Below, piece by piece: positions 23,681-35,905 of a DNA stretch of 64,000 nucleotides. The DNA is from Sympetrum striolatum (lineage: Eukaryota > Arthropoda > Insecta > Odonata > Libellulidae), in NCBI GenBank assembly GCA_947579665.1, contig OX388351.1, positions 62,070,939 through 62,134,938 of the forward strand, read 5' to 3'. The notes beneath the pieces are model-generated. The model was given only the letters and a program-made list of their open reading frames with translations. It did not search any database and was not told where the DNA came from. The translations under genes were made by a program, and so were the position numbers. How positions within the stretch are numbered: position 1 is the stretch's first letter; every line of letters begins with the position of its first letter.

Positions 23681-26600
23681 CCGAAATAGGTTAATATGAA
23701 ATGCATGGGGATAAAATATACATGTCGTGTTAACCGAATTCAGTGATAACAGAATTTCGTCGATACCGGATTACTGTCTTACGTTCCCCGCCGATTTGAG
23801 TTCAGTAGAAATATATAACGTTTTTGTAATTAAAAAGCATCGCAAATTTACCAATTACATTCACTAATTCTTTATTTTCATTTTTTAACCGAATAAACTT
23901 TTAATCGTTGATAAACTTTCATTGCGTAAATTTATTTTTGTTTTGTTTCCTAAAATAATTATAAAATATACGAACAAAATTTTACGTAGCTTTTAATCGG
24001 ATTGGTAATATTTATGTTTTATTGAAACTCCATCATAAATGCTGTTTCGTGACATCCAGTCATTTGTTGGGATATTTTCGGATCCTAAAATGTTTTTTAT
24101 GCTGTTTTGCATTCAAGTATTCAATATGCATTAAAATTTATAAGAGACTGTACGGAATGGCTCTCTACCTACTGATAATCAATATTTCTTATTATCCATT
24201 CTTAAGGTAACCGATATCTTTTTATGTGACTACTTGTATGTAAATATTATATGCAATGTTACAAATGATAATTCTAATTCATTCAAGAGTGGCTTCTTGT
24301 ATGCAGTATTGAATCGTTCTTATGTATCTTAAAATATACTAGAAAACAATGTGCATGTTAATAGGGAAAGGAGAAATAAGGCATTAAGAGAGTAAAATAA
24401 GCTAATAAATTTATGAACGTAATTAATTTCAAATCGCCTGGGAAGAACTATATTCTTTATAGTGTAATCAGGAGTTTATTCATAATAGTTTTCAATTTTT
24501 ATTCATAAATGTTATTTTTATAGATTAATCTTTAATTATACTGACTTAGGGAGTTGTTAAATACTTGTTATTACGGTGCTCAGATTCAAATTTTAAGTAT
24601 TCAATTCGAATGAAATCGTAATAGATATCAATCCCTGAAGTAAGTAGATTGTGTGAGTTGAAAGTTAGCCGTAACTAGCCGTTACTACACAAGAATGTGT
24701 TTTGCTTAGCGAGATTTATAAAAGGTAGTGAAAACGCGGTACTTAAAGTGATGAAGCGAGAGTCTCGGGAAAGAAAAGAAAGTTTGCTGTGAGTTTACCC
24801 TAGGGAAAGAAAGCAAAAGTGACCTTAAGATCGAATGGGAAAAGCTGTTGCAAATGGAGAAGTTTCTGAACTAGGAATAGTGATATCTTGGGATGAGCAT
24901 GAAAGAATAAATTGAAGTAAGAAATCTGTTATGAATTAATAGCAATTCTAAGCGATTGAGAAAGATTTTTGTAAAATATTGGCCGAAACTTTGTTTGGGA
25001 GTGAACTTTTAGTTGGCTGTGGAGTTGGACCGCGGTATTGGAGGGCTTTAAAGATTTTGGGATGCGGGCTATGCGAATCAGTTTGGTCGATGGGAAAAGC
25101 AAAATGAAAACTGGTGGGAGATGAAAAGGTTCTGGCAAGAAGGCTGAAGCTGTGGGTGCATCAGATATTGGGAGGGAACACGTCGCTAAAACAAACGATC
25201 GAATACACTAAGAAAATTTTGTCAATGGAAAAATATGCTACGAAACGTAAAGGAAGGAATTCAGAATAAAGGGTTGAAAGATACAGAACGAAATAAGGAA
25301 TACTGGAATACGTAGGTATACCTAAAGGTGGATTTCCTATTGTGAAAACTCCGTATTCTTGAAAATTGTAATAATAGCCACCGAGTGAGTTAATTCCGAT
25401 GATATCTCGCTTATTTTCCAATTTCTGAGTAATTTCCCAATTGAAAATGCACCTTACGTGATGGCGTACCATATAATCATTTAGCTTCTCACATGTATAA
25501 AATTACGACATTTTTTATGAATATTATCGATTGGTTGATCTAGCATTTGTATGAAAGATACCGCAGCTTCAATTTTATCCACGATATCGATTCAGAAGCT
25601 GAATGATACGTCAGAGACGGACGTAAATCAATAAATTTAAATAGTAATATATATGTCGATTTTTTATTTCCTACGGAGCTGTTTGTTCTGCGAATTAGAA
25701 CCGTCTTTAACGTTTAACGTATACTTTCGGTGTATGTATCCGCTAGCGACGTCCTCATTTTTGACTAGTATCCCTCGATAACTGTAAAAGATATTCTATT
25801 CAAAATACTGTATTGATATAAATATTAATAATTAAAAGATATATAATTCAATGCTCCATCAGATAGAATTTATCTCCATCCAACCAATTGGAATCTGTAA
25901 ACGACTTTTCTAACCAAATTTCCCCCGATATTTCCGTTCTACTCCCAGCCTATCTTCATTAAATTGAAATGGAATCTTTTAACTTTACTTTTTCCTCTCG
26001 ATATACTAGGTCTTCTTTTCTTTCTATTTCCTTATTTCTCCTCTTTCTCCTGAATGAGTCGGATCGTGGTTAGCCCTTACAAAATTTACGAGCTGAGATG
26101 TTTTTCTTCATTTTTAATCCAAGAGCCGTCTTGTTTTCTTTTGTTCGAACTTCCGTCAGCAATCGTACCCCACCCGAGATTTGTTTAACCTTCATTTCTC
26201 TTGTCTTTTTAATTTCTTTTTGACAAAACCCTTTCTTTTCTCGGCGTATTTTACGATTCTCAGCAGTTTTACCCATTCAAAACTTTGATAGTTATCTTCA
26301 AAGGAATAGTTTCACAAATTTATTTATTCACTTTATCAAGAAGATGGTATCCGAATAAGATATATCATGAAGGGGGGGAGGGTACGGTGGAAAACATTTT
26401 TCAAGAAAACTGTACTATTAATTTTATTGTCCGCAGTAAGACTACAGTGAATAACCTACATTTATGATATACAAATTCATTATCATGGTTAACTCACAAT
26501 TGCTTTCTCACACAGTTCTACTCCTCATTGTTTATATCAGTTTTTTATTTTAAGGCTCATGGATGAAATCGGTTTTGCTGGGAGAAATTTCTATAATCTG

Positions 26601-27446
26601 AACATAATCATTTAAGAATTGATTTTTCTTAACAGTTTTTTTATATTTTCAGCCCGAAATCGGTCCCCAAAAATATATATTTTCAGATAAATTGAATGCA
26701 CGACTCTCCTCTTCATTAGAATCTACCTTTTTATATAACCTGTTTCTGTAAGATTAGAAGCGATGTGCCATTTTCAGCAGTGCAAGACTTCTTTCATTCA
26801 TTTTAATAAGTGAAAAGAAAACTGGTTTCCATAATTCTGTTATCTATTTTATTCTTAATTAATTATTTTATTTTAAGTTAAATTTATCCATTTTGTTGAA
26901 AAGGTCTCGAATTTGTAATTTAATTAAAAATTAATGGGATTTCTAATTCCTGGATTCCGGACCGGGGAAACCTTTTCTCATTCTTCTCAGAAGTTGTTGC
27001 CGATTGACACCGATGGAATTAACTCTAGCTGGAATTTTAGTGTAGGAGCTACTGTCACAGCAACCGAACTTGTTGATAGCAACGTAAACATTTAAAGCTT
27101 TATTCGTAGCGTATAGGTCACGTTTTTAAATTCATCTAACTGATGAGCCATGGATTGCATTGATGTTTGTCTGATTACTTCCATGGATTACCGATTCTTG
27201 ATGAATTTAAGAACAGTTCTTTGGTTTTTCTGCTGTTTAACAAGATGGTCACTGATTCATTTATAACTTGTTCCATCTCCATAATTCTTTAAACTGTTGA
27301 AACGTAATTCATCGCATCGTTTTTGTTCATTCATTGTTGTATTATAGATACGTTATATTTCCCATTGTAAGTTGCCCTTTACTAGCTTTTTCGGATATAT
27401 TTTATGGTTATTGATATTAACATTTGAATGATCCGCTACTGTTATC
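23681..27446. other. Gene-free AT-rich stretch
   Basis: Nothing was recognised. Frames at 24929-25138, 25161-25472 (both minus) and 26070-26276 (minus, lysine-rich) have no family motif and no splice support. Confidence 0.4.
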
Positions 27447-27560
27447 AGAACCATCGAATATTCATCGGGATTTAATCTCGATGGAAGCGATGGACATCGG
27501 TGGAAAGCATCGTAAATCCATCGGTGAATAAAAAAAAGGTTTGATGGATCCATCGATGAA
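27447..27560. repeat. Cluster of CATCG/CGATG words
   Basis: Within about 115 bases, CATCG or CGATG occurs roughly eight times, often as ATCGGTG or ATCGATG beside AAT or GGA. The spacing is irregular. It could be a decayed short tandem repeat or a homotypic cluster of binding sites. Confidence 0.3.
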
Positions 27561-27879
27561 TTTAAAAACGTGCCCCTCCCTATAATCGGTACATCCGATC
27601 AAATTTTTCGTGATAACATACATAAACAACATTCGTTGATAAGAACAAGTTTTTTTCGTTAAATAATCTTCGGTACTTCACCCAAAAGATACAGTATCGT
27701 TATTTCTATTTGAAAACAGATACTGATACTGAGGAAGGACGTAAATAGTACTTTACATGTCAGTACTTTACATAAGAAATCATTTTGCGAAAGAATCGCA
27801 TGCATCGCTTTCGTCATCGATACATAGATAGATAAACGGACTACATTAAGGGTATACCATTCCGAAGGAAGCTTCTGAA

Positions 27880-28300
27880 TGCCAGTGGTAGTATTCCCCT
27901 CGCAACAGCACTGCTTTCGAATGGGCCATCCGAAATCGATCAATCGAATCGCATTGGTCAATGAATGACGCGGGAGCGAATGCTCTTGCGTCATCTCGTA
28001 CGTAGCGTGACACGGGCAGGCATCTGCTGAAACCGGATTTCATTCTGCGAGGGTTCTTTACTCCGGGTTGCAGTTGGCCGAAGCGAGAGCATTCGTACGC
28101 GGCGTGGCTTGTTTCGTGCAGCGGATGGAGTCCATGCAAAATTGAGTTTCGCGGTTCGAGGGATCGAAAACAAACTCGTAATGGCGTTCTCCATAATAAA
28201 CTCACGGATTTCCCACAGTCGATTTCCACAGTGGTGACGTCAGTAAGAGCCGCAAAGAGGAACAAATAAACAGGCCGTATTGACTGCGGAAAGCCCTTTT
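27880..28300. other. GC/CpG-richer islet with CRE site
   Basis: This is a GC-rich patch with overlapping minus-strand frames (27846-28304, 152 residues; 27991-28194), which look compositional because several frames are open at once. It contains a TGACGTCA palindrome at 28235-28242. Possibly a promoter or enhancer. Confidence 0.4.
28235..28242. promoter_or_regulatory. CRE-like palindrome TGACGTCA
   Basis: This is a perfect CREB/ATF consensus octamer lying within a GC-rich islet, which makes it a little more credible than the isolated copy at 7551. Confidence 0.3.
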
Positions 28301-29497
28301 CCATGGGATGAAACCGAATGGAAAATAGTTCGTTTCGTAATTTTACTGTGCCCTTTATCTATTTTGCGCTCAAATTTTACTCCTCGAGCTATTCATAGGT
28401 ATATTTGTAAATTTCCACTGTTTCTCGTCACAATTGTGTGTATATATAATAAAAAACTACCGATTTCTAAATAATTTTACTTCCTTTTCATTTACTGTGT
28501 TTATTGTAACTGGATATACTAGAGATTGGGGTTATCGTGAGCAGACTAATCTTTTGGAAGAGACTCTAATATACATTTTTATTGACATAATCTCTTAACC
28601 GTAATGATTGGTAATTCGTGAGTTTTATAAGCAATTATTGTAGTTGTGAAAATAGTATTCACCTGAACGTTAAAATATGATACGCAGTTATTCTGCTAGT
28701 TACATGTTCACATCGAGTAAACCGATAAATAGGATCCGCCAAAAACTCAGTAAGGTTCAAGAAGATAAAAACTTAATTAGCTTTAGCTTATCACCTTTAG
28801 ATTTCTGTCCGAATGAATGAATTTTTTTTAGATACTTGTAAACCAGTTTCAATTTACCTAATGGTTACATTGCATGTAAAGAAAGTAAGGGCTATAAATT
28901 AAATTATAGTTACTATGTTCTTTAATTAATATTTCTTTCTATGTAAGATATATTTTAAAACATCATTTTCCGTTCTATTTAAGAAATATAGCGCTCCATT
29001 TTGGCTCATTTTTTTGATCACGATAAGTCTCTCTATGTTATTCCATTTGGTTTCGGGTGGTTAACATTCTTTCCATAGCAGTCAAAATTTCAAATGCACC
29101 TAATTCATACATAGTATTCCAAACATTTCCAACTCACATCTGTTTTAGCTAGAAAATAGAGGAAACTAGATTTTATTCGAACATTTTCCCAATATTCCGG
29201 AAAATCACAAAAGTTACCTTTGGAAGATTTTATTATGACGGAATAATGATTATTTGATAGGAATGTGTTAGTCCATGAGCGCTAAAATCCTGTCGAGTTC
29301 AATTATATTCCGCTCCGACTTGTGGATTTTCCTAATTTCATTGCAAACAATTCAGCTTCGTTTGATTCCGTAAAAGCCATGGGAAAGCATACTGATTGAA
29401 TGCAAAAATTACGTATGTATTTTAGGGAAGATTACGTGCTTGAAATCGGTAACGTTGTGAGTAACCTACTTTTGGCTCGCTGCTTCCAATGTAAATA
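28301..29497. other. Gene-free stretch
   Basis: No gene or recognised repeat. The last part (about 29430-29497) is probably the body of the tRNA-derived element that follows, which reads on the minus strand. Confidence 0.35.
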
Positions 29498-29583
29498 AAA
29501 TGTGGTGAAAGCGGGGAATCGAACCAAAGATGGCAATCCATCTCAAACTGAGAGCATCCTCCCGCTAATTCAACAGGAATGCC
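29498..29583 (-). repeat. tRNA-derived SINE-like head
   Basis: On the minus strand GGTTCGATTCCCC (29513-29525) is a good B box, and about 45 bases upstream TTAGCGGGAGGATGCTC resembles a D-arm A box. The CTCAGTTTGAG between them can fold into an anticodon-like hairpin. The acceptor ends do not pair, so it is not a working tRNA. The downstream minus-strand text (TTTCACCACATTTTATTTAC) would then be the SINE body. Confidence 0.5.
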
Positions 29584-31099
29584 GTCTGTTGTATGGAATG
29601 ACTCAGATTCGTGATTAAAATGGTTCGTGATAGAAATTAAAAACATATCTTTGTTTATAACAGCAAGTAACAAATCATATCTTGTTTACCAAGGAGCTTG
29701 GAAGTTTCTGGGACTATTTACCATAGCTTACTTTATTGTTATTTTACTGATATATATTTTTTAATTTTAAGGAAAGACAAATTTTTCAAGTTTTACTGTG
29801 CTTGTATTTGAGTGTGGTCCTTAGTTCCTAAGTAGAGTTCTTCATCTCAAAATTTCGCCCTTAAGCACTGTCCAAATTTACAATATAGACCTCTTATTTA
29901 TTGGGGCAACGTATAAAGTTCCGAGGTTTAATTAAACTCGAAAAGGATCTTTGTAAAAAGGACGTTTCTAGGAAATGTTTGAATCCAATTCCAAATCCTT
30001 GAGTAGCAGACAAGTTTTTGTCATGATAGAATTCGAGTTAAAGCAGAAAGTCATTCTAAATTGAATATGAATATTAAAAAAGGTATATTTATTCGTGAAG
30101 TTATGAAGGTAAAATTCAACTTCAATAAGTTCAAATAGATTGGGATACGGAAGTTACTTTTATTTAACATTTTGATATGAGTTTTATTAACCTTGTTCCT
30201 GGAATCTCTTCGGTGAAAAAGAACATCAGGAATTCTGTAAAAATGCATACCAACGTTTTTCTGCAAAAAGTAAATTTCATATATGATGACTTTTGTAGCG
30301 ATTCCGTTTCAGAATTTTTCTCGATTCTCTCGAAAATGAACGGTTTGTATTTATTAAGAAAATCGTTTCCTGAACATCGAAGTGACGGAAGGACCATAGT
30401 GGTATTTAAGAAAATAAGTTCAAATTAAGGGTTAAATTTTCGCGTATCATATAAGTTTCTTTGTGAATATTTCTTGCCTATTTTCCTCATTCTTAAAATT
30501 GATTTCTCATTTGTTGTTGTTGCTCTGGTAAATGTAACCATGGCATTTATTACGCAAAGAACCTGTCATCACTGAATGCTTTATTCGTCATTTACCCTTT
30601 AACTTGGAAAATACTTTTCCTAATATGAATAAAAAAGTCCAGCTGCAGTGGAGCATACCAAAGCATAGTCTCATCGGTCTTTAAAACACCTCTTTCCTTG
30701 TGCAAGCGGCCTTAAGCAGAATTATAACGGGTCGTGTACGAGGTCGTGCTGAAGGAAGAGTGCGTGTTTCCCACTTTGTTTCCCTATTGTTGAGTAAGGC
30801 ATTGACGGTTGTGAAACAGTCCGTTAACCCGGTGTTGTGGTTCTTCCAAGGAGCACTGTTTCCACATCGTGTTTCCTTGCTTTTGTACACCGACAGGCGT
30901 TTCTGGAATTCAGAGCTTTTTACTATTAAATGATACATTTTATTCGGTTTGTGAGATTCAGTTGGTCATTATGATGATAGTGTTGCTTGTTGAATAATTT
31001 CATTATATGCACTTGAGTACAATCATAATTTGGAAATTTTAAGGCAGTGTGCGCATCACAGAAAGGAAAAAAAATGGGTCTGCGTCGGACCAGACGGTG
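29584..31099. other. Gene-free stretch
   Basis: I see no supported gene. Complementary frames at 30681-30938 (minus) and 30700-30933 (plus) are open together, which points to composition. The sequence near 30690-30900 is GC-richer and might belong to an unidentified repeat. Confidence 0.35.
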
Positions 31100-32298
31100 G
31101 AAGTGAAACTTCTTTGGCCATTAATGTTAAACAAGTTTTTTTTTTAAACGTTTTTACATGTATTGCAGTAAGAATTTTCAACACTAAATAGCATAGTATT
31201 ATAGTGCAGTAGAGTACACTTTATCCAGTAGTGATTGAAACACTTAAAAATGATTTAAACTATCATATATGTGTCTATGATATCCACGATATATTGCGTT
31301 TCAAGTAGGGCAGTGGTCTCCAAACTTTTCAGCCCGAGGGCCGCATTTAACAGCAGAAGCGGCCAGCGGGCAGTAGTTTGGAAACCCCTGAAGTAAGGGA
31401 TTACTCATTCTACTACAATATCTTAGATTTTTTGCTGTCTACAGATAAATGTAATCGCTTTACCTTTTTAGGCTTTTAAATGTTACTTATTCGCTCCTGA
31501 CCACTCGTCGCTCAAAACTTGAAGGAAAACAGAGACCGATTAAACATAAGAAATAAGGACGTAGGTAGTTTCTGTCAAAACTCAAAAATAATATGAGAGA
31601 TGTCCACAACTTACCACGTTATTATTTTAAATCAGTGGAATTGACAGCGAAAATGGAAATTCTATCAACGTACGATTTTCAAAATCGTTTTATTTCACCG
31701 AATATTCAGTTAACAATTACGTTACCATAAACAAAACTCAGCTGTCACAGACGCTTAAAAATATTGAAAAAATCAATGAAAAAATGTTCGTACCTTTCAA
31801 CGTGCGTTTCTTCACAGGATATTGTTTGTCATAACAAATTTAAAAATTTCATTCAATTTTTTCTTCCTCATAAATCTACATCTTTTATTTTCATAATTAA
31901 TTTTAACTGGTCATTGATCCGCCATGTCTTCTTATGGAATTACACATGAGTTCGGAATCAACAATCGCCTTGGTCGTCAAGGGAATTGATTGTTTACTAC
32001 ATGGAAATTTAGACAAAAGTTTCGTATATTTTATCAAAATTCTCGCAATTTCGAATTGCAAACGATATTCCATGATCAAAATAATAAACTTTATTCTATT
32101 TCCCTTCTTTTGATGCTAGTTTCGACTTCCTAAGACTATTCTTTCTAATTTAGTTTTGCAAAAGAAATGAACCGTGCAACGAAAAAGTATACGAGAAAAG
32201 GTATAGAAAAGGCACTCTCCAGATTTTACTTATCACGCATACTCTCGACCAACACCCCATCCCATAAGTATACAACGGGCGCAAAGAAGTTTCACTTC
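31100..32298. repeat. 17-bp inverted repeats 1.2 kb apart
   Basis: GAAGTGAAACTTCTTTG at 31100-31116 is perfectly complementary to CAAAGAAGTTTCACTTC at 32282-32298. A 17-bp exact inverted match is unlikely by chance within 1.2 kb. The two copies may be ends of one element, or two members of a dispersed repeat in opposite orientation. The intervening DNA has no recognised coding sequence and contains the hAT-like MITE at 31311. Confidence 0.5.
31311..31390. mobile_element. 80-bp hAT-like MITE with 8-bp target duplication
   Basis: The left end CAGTGGTCTCCAAACT and the right end AGTTTGGAAACCCCTG are terminal inverted repeats with the CAG...CTG tips and 'TCCAAACT' block typical of hAT-superfamily ends. 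The flanks AAGTAGGG (31303-31310) and AAGTAAGG (31391-31398) match at 7 of 8 positions, the size of a hAT target-site duplication. The interior is a GC-rich remnant too short to code. This is a solid example of a non-autonomous deletion derivative. Confidence 0.8.
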
Positions 32299-33576
32299 AA
32301 AAACGCTGTGTTCGATCACAAACTAATATTCATACGGATTCCGTAATACTAAAATACAGACAGAAGATAGGGCTCATCGCTATTTTTTTAGGATATCGAT
32401 ATTTTTAGTTTAATAAAAACATTCTGAATGAATCTCTCGGTTTTATTTTTCTTTTTTCGAACAAGTGCATTTATTTTGCGATATCGAAGGCTTTGATAAA
32501 GACAGACAAATTTTGCCATCTTGTGAGTATAATCTAAGCTCTTTCTGAATAAAAAAAAATGCTAATTGATACTACAGATAGTCAGTTCGTTTCATAATTT
32601 TAGTAGTTGTAACCAGAAAGGGAGGGTTATTTTTCCTGAAAGTGCATTGGTGTTATTTTATTGCGGATTTAGTTGTGGTGAAAGCAATGTTATCTAGACC
32701 AACCAGATAAATTATGGGATTAAGTTGGAATAGAGAAGTTCATTAGTAAGCCTTTTTTCCAGAGTTCAAAGTCAATGCCTTTAATTCGGATGGTTTCGTA
32801 TTTGAATGATTCTAAATGACTCAGTCAAATTTATTTATCAATCCATAACAAGATGTTTCCACATTAGTGCTTTCGCCGACTAACGCTTTCACAATCCCTA
32901 AACTGCTTGCAACGTGCAGTTTGTTGAGATTGTTCTCTTAAGATTTTATTCGTCCTTCGGTTTTGCTCGTAAGTTCTCGTGAGGTTTATCCCGGACATCG
33001 CATACATCTTCCTTAAAGATGTAAATCGTGATTGGAAGAAAGATTTCAATGGCTCTACTTTCCGCGTTCCTATTTAGACAATGACAGCAGTGAGAACACT
33101 GGGACATAATATTGCGAGAATTTTGCGAAAGAAACTCTTATCTGAACGTTTTACGTCAGAAAGAACCTTATTGTTTTCAGAGAGACATCCATATGCTACC
33201 AGGGTCATTGTTACAAAACCTAGCAGTCCGTGGAATAATTAAATCTCTAGAGATTCAAGATTTAATCCTCGTTTAGGAAATCAGAAGGAAAATATCTCGG
33301 GAGAAATCGCTTGCTTATTTGGTCCTTCTCGTTTGCACAAAGAAGGTAGGTAACGCGGAGAAGATTACCTGATGTTAATTATAAATCAATTAGTTAAGAA
33401 AAATTTCTAGTATTTAGGAACACAGTTAATGTTGGGTTGTACGTTTGAGGCCATGTTTAAATATAGATTTGTCCTCCGCGAGCATATATTCTCACTCCGC
33501 GACAGTGACATATGATAGGGGGTGCAGTAACACCAACATTCCTGCCTAACTTACCCTATATCTTCTATAATAGACA
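32299..33576. other. Gene-free stretch
   Basis: No gene, RNA or known repeat was recognised. The frame at 32864-33049 (minus) is short and unassigned. Confidence 0.35.
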
Positions 33577-33676
33577 GCGGAAAGAAAGACCAGGATCAAC
33601 TATCTGTTTTAGCGATTACTTCCTTGTAACGTTTTGTCGATGCCTCTCGGATTTCACGCTCGTTTTTCACTGGAAC
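33577..33676 (-). repeat. Dispersed repeat, copy 1, with eroded coding frame
   Basis: About 100 bases match 41161-41259 in the same orientation, with long identical runs such as TACTTCCTTGTAACGTTTTG. On the minus strand both copies encode the peptide STKRYKEV followed by AKTD, preceded by NERxxRxx. Here the frame is broken by a TGA shortly after AKTDS. The pattern suggests an eroded transposon protein of unknown family. Confidence 0.5.
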
Positions 33677-35219
33677 AAAAATTTCAAATTCCAATTGTTC
33701 TAAACCGACGGACTTTTCAAAAAGATTCCTTTGATAATCAGATTATCTCACATGAAGCAAATTCAACCAAAGGATTCTATTGGTGCCGTAACGCTAACTT
33801 ACCCTTAGTAGGAAACTTCTTTTTATTTACATACTTGATTTCGAGTATTTTCCTCGCGAAACTAAAAATAAAAGTTGTGTCAGTGCCGGAGTTATGTGCA
33901 CGGTAAACGACTATTGATTTACATATCGATTGGTGGATCGATATATTGACAATGATAGATCTCCCATTTCTCCCGATCGATTCTAATTATTTAGACAGTG
34001 CTGAGCTAATGAATACTTAATTTGTCAGTAGTTAGTAATTCTTAAATCGAAAAGGAATACGTAAGTGAAGGTGGTGATCTAATTTACATATTCTATTTTA
34101 CTAGACACGCGATTGCGAAAATTGACGTTAATGTTGTTCTTCATAAAATGTGCACGAACCAATAAAAAATACATGCGTGTGTATAAAATTACGTGGGGTA
34201 GTATACTTGGAATAATCTGACAGAATCAAGTAAGTAGATAACTATCCCTTGCCCTAAATCTTCTGTTTTACTCCTGTTTCTGAAGTATCAAGAAGTAATG
34301 ACACTAATATAACTACTCAGATAGTATCCCTCTCATTAGAGCAGCACACAACTCATTTGCCATCTCTAATACATTAGCTGAGATAATACTGGTTGATGGC
34401 GTCGTAAACGAATTAAGAGCCATTCCAGGAGTCGGCGCAGAATGAATGATCCGCTTTCATTATTCATTTTATCGCTCAAGTTATAGCCAAGAAGAGGGAT
34501 GGGATCATCTTCCAGCAAATGAGAAAGGAAATCCTCCGCTATTAGCCCTATTTTGGGAAAGCCACGAATTTGGTCAATGATTTCTGTTCCAGCTTATACT
34601 CCGTAAAAATCAATGGGATCACAAACTGAGTACGTCAGAAATAACGTCTTAATTAAAGAGATTATTCTTAGAAGGGGATTCGGGTCGCGATGAGTCTAGA
34701 TTTAGCAACAACTTGTGTTCAAGAAGAGATATTTGCAAAAGTGTGTGCTATTTCTGGTAACTCATTAGTCTTTGAATCTTATATTCTAGGAGATTTGTGG
34801 GTGTTTTATCTGAAAATATATTCTTAGCTTAATATCTGCATGCGAAACAATAACAATTACTTCTCCAAGCTCTTCTTTCCTTTGCTCGTATTGGCAACTC
34901 GATTTAAGCTGGATCTCAAGGACTTAAATTTGCATTCTTTGAGATTGCAATGCCTCTTTTATCGGTGTACCGCCTCTGTCTTTTCCATTAACGACGGAAA
35001 TGCCCGGTTCACTGACCTTCTAAGAAATACTCAGTGCGCGTTTTAATATCCATGCTATCATCTTCAACTTAAGGAGATTTTTCAATCTCTAATTCATCAA
35101 CAGCCATGCTTCAAATTTCTTTTCTTTCCTTGCGTTTGCATTCTTAAATAATCCTAATTCGATTTGAAATAAATGCTGAAATTTCAAGACTGTACGTGTC
35201 TTTCTTTTCTACCCTCGCA
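33677..35219. other. Gene-free stretch
   Basis: Nothing was recognised. About 34390-34680 is somewhat less AT-rich, without splice sites or motifs. Confidence 0.35.
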
Positions 35220-35534
35220 CAGTGGGCTGAAATGGAAAATAACCCGGAAATAGGGTAAAAAGTGGATTTCTTGATTGCGTAACCTGAAACTTCGTATAGT
35301 TACTGCAAAAAGATTGAATTTTACATTTTCGCTTGTCGTTTTTTTATGTTGCTAGGCGTCAAAAAGATGCTTGGTCAAACCTGTATTTTTAGACGCCTGG
35401 CAAAATTAAAAAAGCGACGAACGAAAATATAAAATTCAATCTTTTTGCAATAACTATACGAAGTTTTAGGTTCCGCACTAAATAAAATCATTTTTGACCC
35501 GATTTATCCGGGTTTTTTCGATTACACCCCACTG
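35220..35534. mobile_element. 315-bp foldback MITE with CAGTGGG...CCCACTG ends
   Basis: Two arms of about 141-143 bp (35220-35360 and 35392-35534) are imperfect reverse complements around a roughly 31-nt loop. Long matched runs include ACTTCGTATAGTTA and GCAAAAAGATTGAATTTTA. The tips CAGTGGG and CCCACTG suit a hAT-like non-autonomous element. CCTCG occurs beside both ends but out of register, so the target duplication is uncertain. The RNA or single strand would fold into a very long hairpin. Confidence 0.8.
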
Positions 35535-35790
35535 CACCTCGATTAGAAATCGTTTGCGTATTCTATACTCGGAAGTGAACAGTCAACGCGACATAAAAAT
35601 AATGAATCGAATGAAGGTGATTTTCGCTGAGTAAATAGTCTTTTATAGTTATTTCAAAGTCTTATTTTTGAGATTGATTATCTTTTGTTTTCATGAGAGC
35701 CCAGTACGTGGTGCTAAGTACGATGGTTATAAATTTATAACTCTCCGTTGAGAACTAATGGGCAGGAAGTAGTCTTTCCCGGTGAGTTGC
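35535..35790. other. No feature recognised
   Basis: Short AT-rich spacer between two mobile elements; nothing further is visible. Confidence 0.4.
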
Positions 35791-35905
35791 TTGAAGAAAG
35801 TATTCTCGGGTTTCCAACCGGGCAGCGTCTCTTCATTCTGTCGACGTTTCGGCTACGCACACTGCAGCCATCTTCAGGACTGATACCCTAGAATACTTTC
35901 TTCAA
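35791..35905 (-). mobile_element. TIR element with CTGAAGA...GCCGAAAC core
   Basis: The terminal segments 35791-35811 and 35885-35905 are inverted repeats matching at 20 of 21 positions. Inside, the minus strand reads CTGAAGA (35877-35871), then T, then GGCT and AGCC, which can form a 4-bp stem around an 11-nt loop, and then GAAAC (35850-35846). This order is that of a hammerhead ribozyme core, apart from the extra T. GTC just before CTGAAGA can pair with the GAC that follows GAAACGTC. The motif is common in animal repeats. Penelope-like elements are one known carrier of minimal hammerheads, but no reverse transcriptase lies nearby. Confidence 0.6.

Noticed and set aside
27846..28304. 152-residue minus-strand ORF
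   Set aside because: Same reasoning: overlapping open frames in a GC-rich islet, no motif.
30681..30938. Overlapping 85- and 77-residue ORFs on opposite strands
   Set aside because: Simultaneous openness on both strands and lack of motifs suggest chance or an unclassified repeat, not a gene.
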